A stretch of 64,000 nucleotides of DNA from Haemonchus contortus. Lineage: Eukaryota > Nematoda > Chromadorea > Rhabditida > Trichostrongylidae. Below the pieces are notes generated by a model. The model was given only the letters and a program-made list of their open reading frames with translations. It was not told the DNA's origin and did no database searches. The position numbers were made by a program, and so were the translations under genes. The stretch is from contig LS997562.1 of assembly GCA_000469685.2 (NCBI GenBank), forward strand, positions 15,031,275-15,095,274. Direction: 5' to 3'. This document shows positions 40,825 through 51,800 of this stretch, piece by piece. Numbering within the stretch: position 1 is the stretch's first letter; the number at the start of each line of letters is the position of its first letter.

Positions 40825-40920
40825 ACCTATTTACACACGGGTGGCAGTCTGCACTTGCGTACTAACAGCAACTACCGTAACCTTACGCTTACTTTTATTC
40901 AGTTTTTGAGGACTGATTGT
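40825..40920 (+). mobile_element. Solo diverged TIR of the 12234-13553 element family
   Basis: About 95 bp align, by eye at roughly 75 percent, with the left TIR of the 12.2-kb element. Shared islands are CTATTT-CACAC, GGYAGTCTGCA-TT-CGTA, CTACCGTAAC-YTACGCTT and TTTTAT-CA-TTT. No partner inverted copy or target duplication was found nearby. Confidence 0.55.
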
Positions 40921-42329
40921 TATGTTGATTTCATGTGTTTGAGGACTTGTGTTAGTTTCAATTTAATTCGACCTAACTGTTTTGAAAGAAGTTCTGGATA
41001 CCTATATCTGCAAGCATGTAGCCCTGGTCGGAAACTATCAGCGCTATTTTGCTCTGCAGCCGTAAAGCTAGCACTAAAGCCGTAAATTAAGGTTGTAATT
41101 TTGGTCCATTTGGTTTTGATTGGTTTTGGTTCACTTCGTTTTGATCAGTTCCCAACTGCGTGTCTATAAAATGAGTGTATACACGATGAGTTCTAGGTTT
41201 AGGTTTAGAAATTCCGTTGCATTGAGAAATAGGGAAGAAGGGAAGGAAGAAGAGAAGCATTTTGAAGCCAGCCACTGTCAAAGTCAAAATTGCTGGCCAA
41301 ACTTTGTAACATATTCTATCCCCATACATACTACTACACATACAGGTTGCTCGTTGGCTATACGAGGAAAAATCGGCACGACATTCTTCGGCCTTCAACA
41401 CACGCACTTTACCGAGTAGCCTTCGGGTGGAAATCAGTTTGGGGGAGGGGGCATTCTTAAAAGCGTTAGTATAGTAAGGATGGGCAGCGTTCATCTGTGC
41501 GCTGTTATGCGGTTCTAGCAAGCGGATGCAGTTTTTAACAAAGCATTAGAAGGGTAGGATCACTGGGGTGGGTGGGATGATACCTCATGCGGGAAGCTTA
41601 AAACTTGCCCAGCCCGACTGCCTTCCTACCTTTTAGTTGAAAAATTGCATGACTGTGGTACAATACGGAGTAACGGTAACTCTTTATTAATTCCTTGATA
41701 TGCTAATACACGTAATCCCCATTCACCACTATTCCGCACTGCTTCTAATCATAAAAGTGAAGCCAGAATACAATAGCCGATGGCAATCCAGACTCGCACA
41801 CATTTTTCACCTATTATAACCTTAATTTACGTCTCTAGTGCTAGTTTGAGCAAAGCAGCGCTAGTAGTTCCAAGGACTACACAGTGAGCTCGTGCGCACA
41901 GGGAAGCGGGCTCATTCTCTGCTTCTGTAGAAAACCGTCAAATCGTATATAATTTATCCTAATAACATCAATAATAGATAAACATGCGACAATAGGAATT
42001 AATAAGTTACATGAAGACAAACAATCATAGGACATAGTAATTACATAGAACCAAACAGAGAATGACATCAAGGGGTACATATTCGTGGTGTCCAGGGCTT
42101 CGCCCCATAGAGATGGAAAGCCTGGGACCACCGTCCTCGGTGGAGAGCTGTAGCCGACTCCTCGTTGAAGTTCTTCTCGGTCGCCGCTCCGCCCTGAAAT
42201 ACCATCATGAGTCATCTTGTAACATCGTCAGCTGATAGCCGCACTTACACGGCGCGGGCCGCATCTGCCCCCCTTTACCCAAAGTCCCTTTAAGAATGTG
42301 TACCGAGAAAAGAGAAAAAAGAAGTTTCT
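40921..42329. other. Intergenic, no gene supported
   Basis: A 144-codon minus-strand frame (41087-41521) has no motif or splice context and overlaps a plus-strand frame. Confidence 0.35.
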
Positions 42330-43880
42330 TACCGGAAGCTAGAGGGGGCGCTATACATAGATATTTGGGTAGGTCATCTGCTGGGACGACCGCTCCGATG
42401 GAGTCTGCCCATTGTAGTAGTGTGCTCCATGTGGGAACCTTCCTTAACGACTCGGCATGGCCAAAGACGATTTGACCATGCCTACAGCGAGAGACGGCTA
42501 CGTTCAGGCGGCGATAGTCGTTGAGGAACTCGGCGGTCGCTGGAGTGAAATCAGTTTTGGTAGTAAGCAAAATGACTACCTCCTCCTCTCTCCCCTGTAC
42601 GGAGTCGACCGTCGTAAGTCCCACGTTCAGGCTGTCCAGGTTGGGCTTGAACTGTCGATATTGTTCTCTATAGAATGTGATGACACAGATATAACGGGGT
42701 GGAATCCCCAGGCGGATAAGGTGCTCAAGAAGCTGCTAGCAGGATTGGGCCTCGATCTCATTATAATAGGACTTTCTGGGCCCCTGGGCTGATTTCTCTT
42801 TCATATCAACGAACATAATTAGAATATTAGGCGCAGGGAAACGCATGGTGGTCAAAAGGATCTGCGCTGGGGTACCGCTAACGAGCTGTCCGGCATAAGC
42901 TATGCGATTAGGGTGGTCGATGAGGGCCGGATGAGACCTAAAGATGGTGATAAGGGGAGCCACGGGTACCGCAGAAGACTGTAAGAGGAGTGACATTACA
43001 CTACGCGTGCCGTGGAGTTAGGGGGCCATTTGACGTGGGGCGCCAACTGGTGGACATCCCCTATATATACGTGGCGCGCGCGGGTTAGTCGTCCGACTAT
43101 TGCGAGCAGCGTGGGCTCCGGAATTTGCGAAGCTTCATCACCAATTACGGTGGTGAATTCGGTCAAATACGGGCGCCCGAAGCAGTAGAGTTTAAGAGGG
43201 ACGCTGTCGTCATACATATGATGGAAGGCGTACGGTAAACATTATGTTCACCATCCGCTTAAGGGTTTGCGACACATAACGCTCCGCGGTCTCATACTCC
43301 TCCTGGTCTTCGTCCGACATGTTGGGGATCACTAACGGGTGGTCGAGATAATTCTCGATGACCTCCCTATACTCCTGGAATTGATAGCAGGTCTGGAGGT
43401 CCTCATGCGAGAGTTGTTTCTCATAGTTGTCGCCGAGGGTCCGAAGGATTTTACCGAGGTCCAGCGATGTCGGGGTCTGATTGCCAGCAGCAGCAGTGTC
43501 GGAGATATGGCGCACTATATTCAGATGCGCGAAATCATTCAAGGAGAGGAGAGTCTCCGTGAACTGCGCCACTGCCGCGTTGGTGGAGGTGGTGACGATG
43601 GTAATATTTTTGGAACTTACTGAAGTTAATGCCGCAATTAGAGATCCCACTAGGGTTTTTACTGTCCCGTAAGCGGCCTGGATAGCCACGAGGGGTAGTA
43701 GCCCGGAGCCGATGCGTACCGCGTCCTCCTGATCGGGGGTAAGGGTCAATAAACGCCCGCCAACGAGAAATGAGCGGGTTTGGCCAGAGGGAGGGAGTAA
43801 ATCACGCAGGTAGGGCTCGTCGCTCGTGCCAATTGCTTGATTGGCACGGTCACTAGCTGAAAAAATCTATAGACTCGCGC
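42330..43880 (-). pseudogene. UPF1-like superfamily 1 helicase pseudogene
   Basis: The order of superfamily 1 helicase motifs is preserved on the minus strand but split across frames: LTPDQEDAVRIG (Q-motif region, ~43745), a decayed Walker A (AYGTVKT where GTGKT is expected), IVTTSTNAAVAQF (Ia), TTVIGDEASQIPEPTLLAIV (II), YIGDVHQLAPHVK (III), FRSHPALIDHPNRIAYAG (IV), TTVDSVQGREEEVVILLTT (V) and RRLNVAVSRCRHGQIVFGH (VI). At least three frame changes (near 43235, 43170 and 43015) and one in-frame TAG at 42737-42739 break it. The segment is visibly more GC-rich and less interrupted by introns than its neighbours. It resembles an expanded nematode UPF1/NAM7-like helicase group of unknown role. 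Confidence 0.82.
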
Positions 43881-44329
43881 AAAGAGCACTAAGCACGCTG
43901 TGTCCGCGAGAGATGCTCTGAACGACACATCGTCCGGACATGATTGGGTCATGGGTGACCCGACCGAAGACCGCTGGTACGGGGTCTTCTTACTTGTGCT
44001 GAAGAGGCCAAGTTTCCTTGAATGATTATCTTCACTCGCAGTTCAGATTTGAAAAAAGAGACGGAGCACTTATATCATCAAAATTCGGGAGGAGGCTGCA
44101 CAGAGGTTTCGCACCGATCCATGACTCACGTGCAAAAGTTGGAAGTTCCCACTGGAGAGCAGCACCACAGATACTTCCTTCGGAGATGAGGTGCGATTGC
44201 GAGCATGAAGAGGAGCTCTTCTCTGAGTTCCGAGAAGATTTCAGCTGACCTAATCCGTACAGGTGGTCACGAACTTGGTGCGCTTCTGTGGACTAACCCG
44301 CGGATAGTCATCCTGTAGACCTACAGAGG

Positions 44330-44650
44330 TCAAATTCAAGAGTATTACAGGCGGCACGATGGAAACACTTATGGTAGGTGGTACGACCAGAGCCTACAAT
44401 GGTGGGGGGGGGTTTGAACGATAATTCAGGCTAGTGTTTCAGTGCACTTAGGGCGGATTCTAACTTGTGAGGAGTACAGGAGGCAAGATGGAAAAACTGA
44501 TGACAGGTGGCAGGACTTAACTCCGACTACAGGGGGCAAGGCTCGCTTGGAAAATGCCAATCTGGACCAAGAGAGCTAAAGTTTGGCAGAAATACAGGAC
44601 GCAATGGGAACACTGATGGTAGGCGACATGTCCAACAAGTCCTGCCAGTC
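44330..44650. repeat. Degenerate tandem repeat
   Basis: TACAGGNGGCAAGATGG-AA-ACTGATGGTAGG-like segments recur near 44345, 44475 and 44592, with spacing of about 117-130 bp. The units are quite diverged. Confidence 0.5.
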
Positions 44651-44779
44651 CTTTGTCAGGTTTCGTGTTTCAGAAAGTATCATTTGTTCCAAAAAAGAGC
44701 GAGTGTTTTGAAGATTACTACAACTCCATCGTAAGAAGAGGGAAGGCCGGAGTTAGCCGGGCGAACCGATTGGTGGGTT

Positions 44780-45300
44780 ATGAAGTGGCTAGGCTGGGGT
44801 CAGAGAGGCAATCGTGTGAATGAATGTTTGCTTTCAAATTTTGCCGAGGACATCGTTCTGTTTTCGAGCAGAGTTGCGGAAGCTGGGACTATACTTGCAG
44901 AACAAAAAATCACCAATCATGTGACCGATCCAGAACCTCGCGCCAGTCTGTTGGACTCCACAGATCTACCTGCGCACTATTGCACGTCGGAGACATGGAT
45001 GTCCATGGCATCCACGTTAAGCGCCTTAAGCATAAATCACGGTCCACTCGAGCGATGTATTTTGAGGTTCAACCGGCTCACTAAATATCGAGACGGACTA
45101 CGCAGCTCTGATATACGCAGAATGTTCGCCATCGCGATCCGGTAAAATACATGAAAAAATGATGATGTCAGGCGGAAAAGAAGACCGGTTGAGTGGGCCC
45201 ATATAGGATTTTGACGGTTCAAGAGAAGCTCTGCTGCGAGATGGGGAATGTGCTTGTCGATCACGTAAAACAGCTTCAAATACAGCTGATCAAATCCTTA
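44780..45300 (+). pseudogene. RTE-type LINE reverse transcriptase relic, second lineage
   Basis: FAEDIVLFSS at about 44841 corresponds to the RT catalytic box FADD(I/V)VLFS, with one catalytic Asp replaced by Glu. It is followed, after an apparent internal deletion, by LLDSTDLPAHYCTSETW, RCILRFNRLTKYRDGLRSSD and related C-terminal pieces. The wording differs from the relic at 33.7 kb, so it comes from another RTE subfamily. Truncated and inactive. Confidence 0.78.
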
Positions 45301-45697
45301 CATCGTCTTCTTCGTCGGATTTTCTCAACCGTGGATAGCGATCGCGAGAAACAGAAGTGAATGACGTGTTGCTAGTGCTCGCACATGAATCAAGACAATC
45401 CGTATGCAATGAAACTGCCACTTCACTATATATACATCATCTAGTCTGAGTTCAAGGTGTGACCTTCCGAGCACCGTTTAAGTTATCCTATCCCTGGCAT
45501 TCTGCTCAACTCTGTGATTTGCTTTTGGCAGGCCTTGGCTAGTAGCGAGACAACAGTTTGTGTGAAGCTACTAAAGTTAAAAAAGGTCCTTTCATACACT
45601 CCTTGTCGTGATTATAATTGATAAACTGCTGCCTTCTGCGATTATTATAATGAGTTGTGGGGAAGTTAAGCTTTTTATAGCTATGTGTTTTTTGGGG

Positions 45698-45970
45698 CGG
45701 AATTGGTGTAGACGCAAGTGGCGACTATCTCAAACGCACGGTCAGGGGTTCAAAACCCGGATCGATACCCCCTAAGCCAACCAAGCCTTCTATCCGGTTA
45801 ATTGGCACCAGATCCGTCTAAGAGGATAAATGCATTGACTTGTACATCTGCTGGCCACCGCAAGTCATTGTATAGGCCACATACGCAATCATTCACCACT
45901 ACGATCCTGAATGAAAGTCGAGTGCGGGGATGCATCCCTCAGACGGGATTACTTAGCGCCAAAGACTTTA
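45698..45970 (+). mobile_element. tRNA-derived SINE, copy 4
   Basis: Plus-orientation copy. The head has GGTGTAGACGCAAGTGGCG and a B-box GGGTTCAAAACCC. The body has GAGGATAAATGCATTGACTT, GCAAGTCATTGTATAGGCCA and CAGACGGGAT in the family order. Confidence 0.8.
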
Positions 45971-47031
45971 TTTTTTATTTTTATGCGTTCTTTGACTGCA
46001 TTTGAATGTTATTTGTATTCAATCTTCGTATGTCACCTTGATTTACGAGCTCTGCATAGTCACATTGTGGGTTGCCTCAGGTTGTGACTGATATTGTTCG
46101 CCTCATTAAAAGTGCGGGAAGGTCACTGATTTCTTGTCTATTGTGTCTCTTGATACAAAGACCCCAATAATACTGTTGCTCTTCCTCACCTTAGAGGCAA
46201 TTTGAGCTTTGGACACTAAATCCTCGAGCTGTTCTGTCCATTTTAAGATCAGGCCTTAAATGCCTTTACGTTGTTAACGAAAGGACACCCGAAGAAGTGC
46301 AATATACAGTAGCTTTCAAACGTCTTCAGTGAAATGCTTCGACGCTTTTCCGTTCATAACTTTTTCGTTAGTAGACCAAATCGCGCAAAATTTGGATATG
46401 TTTAACTAGAGCATATTTCACTCTATCCAACACTATTTGACTGCGAAACTGCAATATCCACAGATAGAGCAAGGTGTTTGTGCGGCAGCAGATTTTGCTA
46501 AAAGTAAAGTTGTTGACGTCTGCACATATTCGCGTTTTTGCGTTATTCCCATCTATTGTATTCGGCATTACCACTCGTACACTTTAGACATGACAAAAAG
46601 AAAGGAGGCTTATAGAAGGACCATCACCTGTATTTTCAGTCGATTTTGAGTTCACGCTCTTCGGAATATCTGGAACATGATCAGATTGCAAGTTGATAGT
46701 GGTGAATATTCACAATACAACCCCACGCTCCAAATATAGAAATTTCGCATGATTAGATCCAGTAGGAAAGGAGTTACGACTAAATTACAACTTGTCCGAA
46801 GACTTTCGAGCTCTACTGTAGTTATACATGGGACTTCGGCTCTGAATGATAGTTCTGCATCTATTGATCGCAGAACTTGTTTACAGATGTATGGGGCGAA
46901 AATAGGGGCTTCTGGGATTCCCTCTGGTCTGGATTCTTTCTGGTAGGACTTTTGTCCTAGGAAAGATCGTGCTATTGTGCTAGTGAAAGAAGTGTCGCCG
47001 TCCCAGGTGTCTATATGTATATTACTTCCTA
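45971..47031. other. Intergenic, no gene supported
   Basis: A 141-codon minus-strand frame spans 46652-47077 and runs into the hairpin at 47032. No family is recognised, and the opposite strand is also partly open. Confidence 0.3.
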
Positions 47032-47122
47032 AAACAGCAAAACAGAAGTAGATTCCTCTGGCTATCTGATGCATCAAATGAACAAGTTGGTGCTAGAGGA
47101 ATCTGCTTCTGTTTTGCTGTTT
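47032..47122. ncRNA. Near-perfect 31-bp-stem hairpin (small-RNA precursor candidate)
   Basis: The arms 47032-47062 and 47092-47122 pair over 31 consecutive positions with only two G:U wobbles, enclosing a 29-nt loop. The left arm begins AAACAGCAAAACAGAAGTAG and the right arm ends with its complement. This could be a pre-miRNA, a hairpin siRNA source or a young palindromic insertion; sequence alone cannot separate these or tell the transcribed strand. Confidence 0.4.
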
Positions 47123-48801
47123 CTGATCTGTGTGGGGTGTTTCGCTTTATCCTGCCTATTCAGTTCCTCCAAGTGCCCTGGGAAGATCACAATACAAAAG
47201 GAATCGTTAGTGGAAACTAGAAACCTTCATTACACGAACCTTTAGTTCGCGGTCGAATTACGACTTTTGATGGAGCACTCAGTATCATAAAATACATAGA
47301 TCTTCGTCTGTTTGTTTGTTTGACACTGTTTGACACTGCACTGCTTCCCTACCCATTTTATCGTCGCTGTTGAGAGCGTCATACAGATTGAAACACTATC
47401 TAGCTAGGGAGAGCTTGTGTAGATCCCGATTCCCACTTGATAGACGCACATGGTGTAGCGCCAAGTAGCACATTATCAAACATAGTCCGGAGAGGGAATC
47501 TCGGAACAGTACTTTCACCAGAAGCGTTCTGACTGGTAACTGGACTGGCTACTTCATGCCATTGTGGAAGCCGTAAACGCATTCAAATGCCATTTCGAAT
47601 ATGTATGAAGTGAAAGCCTTTGCGCAATCTAGAAGTGGGTATGTCAACGCCGGAAGACGTTATCCTCCTATTTCTACTTGAATATATGTAATGTATGTGA
47701 ATAGAGAATTCAAGAAAGAGCTGAGTCTTCACCAATTCATAGACTTTACTGATATAGGGGTAAAAACATTAATGACTGCTTTCTACCCATACTTCTGAAT
47801 GTTCGTTGGGAATGTGTGACCAAGTTAGTATAGCTGAACTTCTGGCAGAATGTGTTGGAGCTTACATGTGCATCGTTCGTAAAACACAGTTCTTCACTGC
47901 ATTAGTAATGCGCTCAAACAATCTACAAGGTAGAGCCCACACTTAGCGAACGAGCAGTTGACTTGACTTCTCCTAGATTCATCGTTAACAACCTCCAAGG
48001 TAACGGCTAAGGATCCTCATGAATATTATTATTTGTGCCTGATTGCTTCGGCACAGCATAGTCTGAGCGAACAGAAGAAATATCATCCTGAGAGCAGGGC
48101 ACGGCGTAAGTTAAGGACAAGTCAACTCCCCGGTTCTGCTGATGAATGATCCGCTCCTCTGGATGAGCCCTCGCTGACCCGTATCTGGTTGGATTCCAGT
48201 GATTTTCCGACCAGCGAAGCAAGCGTATTAATAGCAGTGGTCAAACATCGGCAGAATCTTAAGGGTAACGACAAGCCCAGCATGTGTTTATAAAAGCAAC
48301 CGGCCATACTTTAGCCGAGTATAAATGCTATACGACAATTGATATAGTCTCCGCATAACTATTAGCGAATCAGAATATTAATGTATACAATATACAATTC
48401 ACAAGCAAAGCACAAAATCCATGGAATAATATGAGCTTTAGCCGAGATTTCCCTTCGTTTTCACAATTTTGAGGTCATCATCGGTGTTTCTGATAATTGA
48501 TATTCGAGGTGTGTCTAATACAATTAAACTTTTCGAAGAAAGAACGACTCACTGTGGGAGTAGGACCCATCACACAATACTATATTAGACTGAAGTGAAG
48601 AGCACTTTGAAAAAGACCAGCTTTCAGGAATCACTTTGACCGTTTTTAAAGTAAAGCTAACCGGAGCACTGAAACATCAGGGGCATTATAACGGGGTTAT
48701 TTGTAGCCCGCTGTAATCATGAAAGAGCAGAAGCTCAATAAGCCCTCAGTAGTGAAGAAGGGCGCTTCGAGTCATTCGAGCTCGTTCGAAGGCGCTGATG
48801 A
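47123..48801. other. Intergenic, nothing supported
   Basis: Region downstream of the ZIP gene. No recognisable exons or elements. Confidence 0.4.
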
Positions 48802-51800
48802 TCAGTGCGGCACAAAGGGTGTGGTGGTGAAGCCTAGCGGTAGTGTATGGACGTGGCCTCCTTCGTGGCCTCCATCGTGACCGTGATCACTGAAATAAGG
48901 TATTTTTCATAAAAAGGGATGCTTCAGATGAGCTTGAACTCACCCAAATGCGAACTGCAGAGCCGCGATGACAGCGAATCCGATGAAGATTGCCAACAAC
49001 TGCTTTAAACTATTATGTTCGTTGTCTTTCTCATGTGCCAAGACCTGAAGAACGGCTTTTAATACCCTTCTACTTTCGGACATCAACCCAAGAGGAGCAG
49101 GAACCTCGAGGAATGTGACGTAAATGAATGTGCCAGCTGCCAATGATTCCAGTATCAAAACGGCTCCATCTTTATGGAGGCGGCTTATGTTCGACATCTG
49201 AAAAAGCATTTAGAGGAAATGAATTAGAGGAGCTCACTGAACATTAGTCTTCAGTCATCTCCATCGCTATCAATTCATCGATCTAAACTTTTCCTCTGTA
49301 AGTCGTCCATGGGTTACCCGGGACCAACCATTCCTACCCAGTCGAGGTCTAACCTAAGATGCGAGTGCCCGCGTTGCAGATGTGCTCCGATCATTTTCGT
49401 TCTCTTATTTCCTTTTCTTGTTACATCAACATTGAGGAGGGATACTTAGAAGACCAGTCTCCCTTTTGTGACGATAGTATCGACCATGTGCTCTCAATTG
49501 TGTGGAGAGTTCTGTTTACCTTTATTTATAACCATTCTAAGTGATCGAGCCATCAAAGTCCACAATTCTGAGACTTCGTCCAGACATTTCGAAATAATTT
49601 AGAAAACCAAGTCCAACGTTTCCTCAGGCAAAGAAATCCCAATCAATTTCAAGGGCGATATGGTACTCAAGACAAAGTATGCAAAAATGATTCTTAACAA
49701 TGGGCCCTGCCCAGTTCTCCCCAATGGTTTACTTTGTCGATGCTAATTTTTATTTATATTATGACACTCTGTTTTTTTCGAACTGGTTCCGATAAAATCT
49801 CTGTTGACAGATGTTCAATCGTCCCATCGCCTTGAGAAAGAAACTGGCAGCCGGTCAATGTCGCCTAGAGATTATCAAGTTTGGGAGGAACCTTATGCAT
49901 GGAGGTAGAAGTGGCATAGACGCTACCAAGCTGTTCAGGACTGATAATAAGACTACTGATCGAAATGGAGTTGAATAAAAAGTTCTTGCGCAGCCGTAGG
50001 TGTTTTTCACTCGCCCATCAGAGTATGCATGTAGGTCATTTGTTATATATACCTACAGTAACCTGTCAATTTATCTTCGTCCCATCGGTAGTGTTTTCGT
50101 TAGGGACGTATTATGCTCCTCTGGAGGGTAGTACGTGTTGTAAGAGCAACATCCACTATTCCCACATTGGAAGCGAATTGTTCGATAGGCCTACATTGTA
50201 GCTTGGTAAGTCTCAGGACGGATGGAAGGGAAGATGAAAGCCCGTCGAGGGAAATTACTTACCCAATAAGCAATAAAATGTTACTGAACCCAAAAATCTG
50301 AGTTTTCGCTCATTTCAGGCTCTACAAAAGGCAATCTTGCCGAAGCGCGAGCCCAACAAGGTTGAGAATTCAGGGGGATCGTTTTATGCCGTAAACGGAA
50401 CAGGGTATCAGCAATTTCAAGAGTAGTGGGAAATTCCTCCTTCCAGTAGCGCTGGAACTTCCTCTGCACCTAGAAGAATCCCTCTGCTCTTGTACTGGGT
50501 AAGGAACAATTCCTTTACAGACCAAGAACTGGTTTCGTTTTTCAGACAACGACCATCTGACACTGATCTCGTTTACCCGAAGAAAAAAACCCCCCTTATT
50601 GACAAATATAGGTCTACTGTGAAGATACCATCTCTACTGAATTTGCTCTATAAACTTGTTGAATGGTTTTTTCGCCGTGCAATTCATGATTTTTGAGCAC
50701 ATCAATTTCATACATTACTCCTATTTAGCGAATTATTACCCGGAAAATACATCATTGTCATCATGGTAGCTACATATATCTTCATCATAGGGAGAACTTC
50801 CTATATTTGCCTATTTCATTGAGATTGTATCAAAAAAAGGCCTTTTTTGGAGGGAAGGCGTCGGACTCGAGAGAGTCAGCTAACTAGAATCGCCTCGTAC
50901 CAAAATCAACGGCATACTCATACTCCAAGGCCTTTCCAATGACCAAGCAATAGTGCTCGCCTGCGGCCGATTTCTACTTTCTTAAGAAAGATGCAAATGG
51001 GGGTGAGCCCCTTAAGTGGCGAAACAGGAAGGCAGCCACCCAGATGGTAGCAGCCAAAGCAGATTTAGTGGCCATTTTCTTACCAGACGCTTAAAACCCT
51101 CGAAACATCGATCGTTTACCGATAGTGCTATATGGAATGGTTGTACACAGGCTTATACCGTTATCAGTTTCGATGGAGTTAACCAGAGCAGAGCTCGCTG
51201 TCTTTGCCGATAACTTTTTTTCTGACTCGGTGTTTCAAGCAAAATAAAGATAGAGGATTGAAATGTCTATCATTAAGTATCATTGAATATCATTCACAAT
51301 CGTATTGCAAACACAATATGAACAGGTGGACATTTAGATTGGTCAAAACTGAAAGGTTTCCGAAAAAAAGTAACCTGAAGCAATGTTCCCAGACCTGATC
51401 CCAGAGGAGTCATCATGGCGTAAATGAGGATTGTTGCAATCACTGCTTTCAGCTAAAGAAGAAATTTTCGTTGATAATATGATAAAACAGTGTAAGACAG
51501 GTCACCTTATTACTGTTTCCCTTAGATATCTGTAGTCCAACGCTGAACGCTTCAACACCTTTGTGAAGGATAAGCGAGATGAACAGGGTGACGATTCGTG
51601 CGGTGGTGTTCTGAAACGGAAAATTTCAGAAACCTCCGTTGCCATTCAAGGATGGAAGCGATAAGCAGGACCTGAACTCCAAGAGCGAACCCTTCGAGAA
51701 TTGAGTGGAAGGACATGGCAACGGCAAACGTCAACGATTTCAACAGTGATCCTTCGGACGACTCAGCGACTGCATAGTTCGCTGTTTCCTCCATCACAAG

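Noticed and set aside
41087..41521. 144-codon minus-strand open frame upstream of the IkB-like gene
   Set aside because: The IkB-like ATG has its own acceptor at 40716, and the frame shows no splice donor leading to it or recognisable family.
42457..42792. 111-codon plus-strand frame
   Set aside because: Antisense shadow of the helicase pseudogene motif V/VI region.
46652..47077. 141-codon minus-strand open frame
   Set aside because: No recognised motif, no splice-site or acceptor context, and it runs into the hairpin arm. A decayed repeat gene is possible but cannot be supported.
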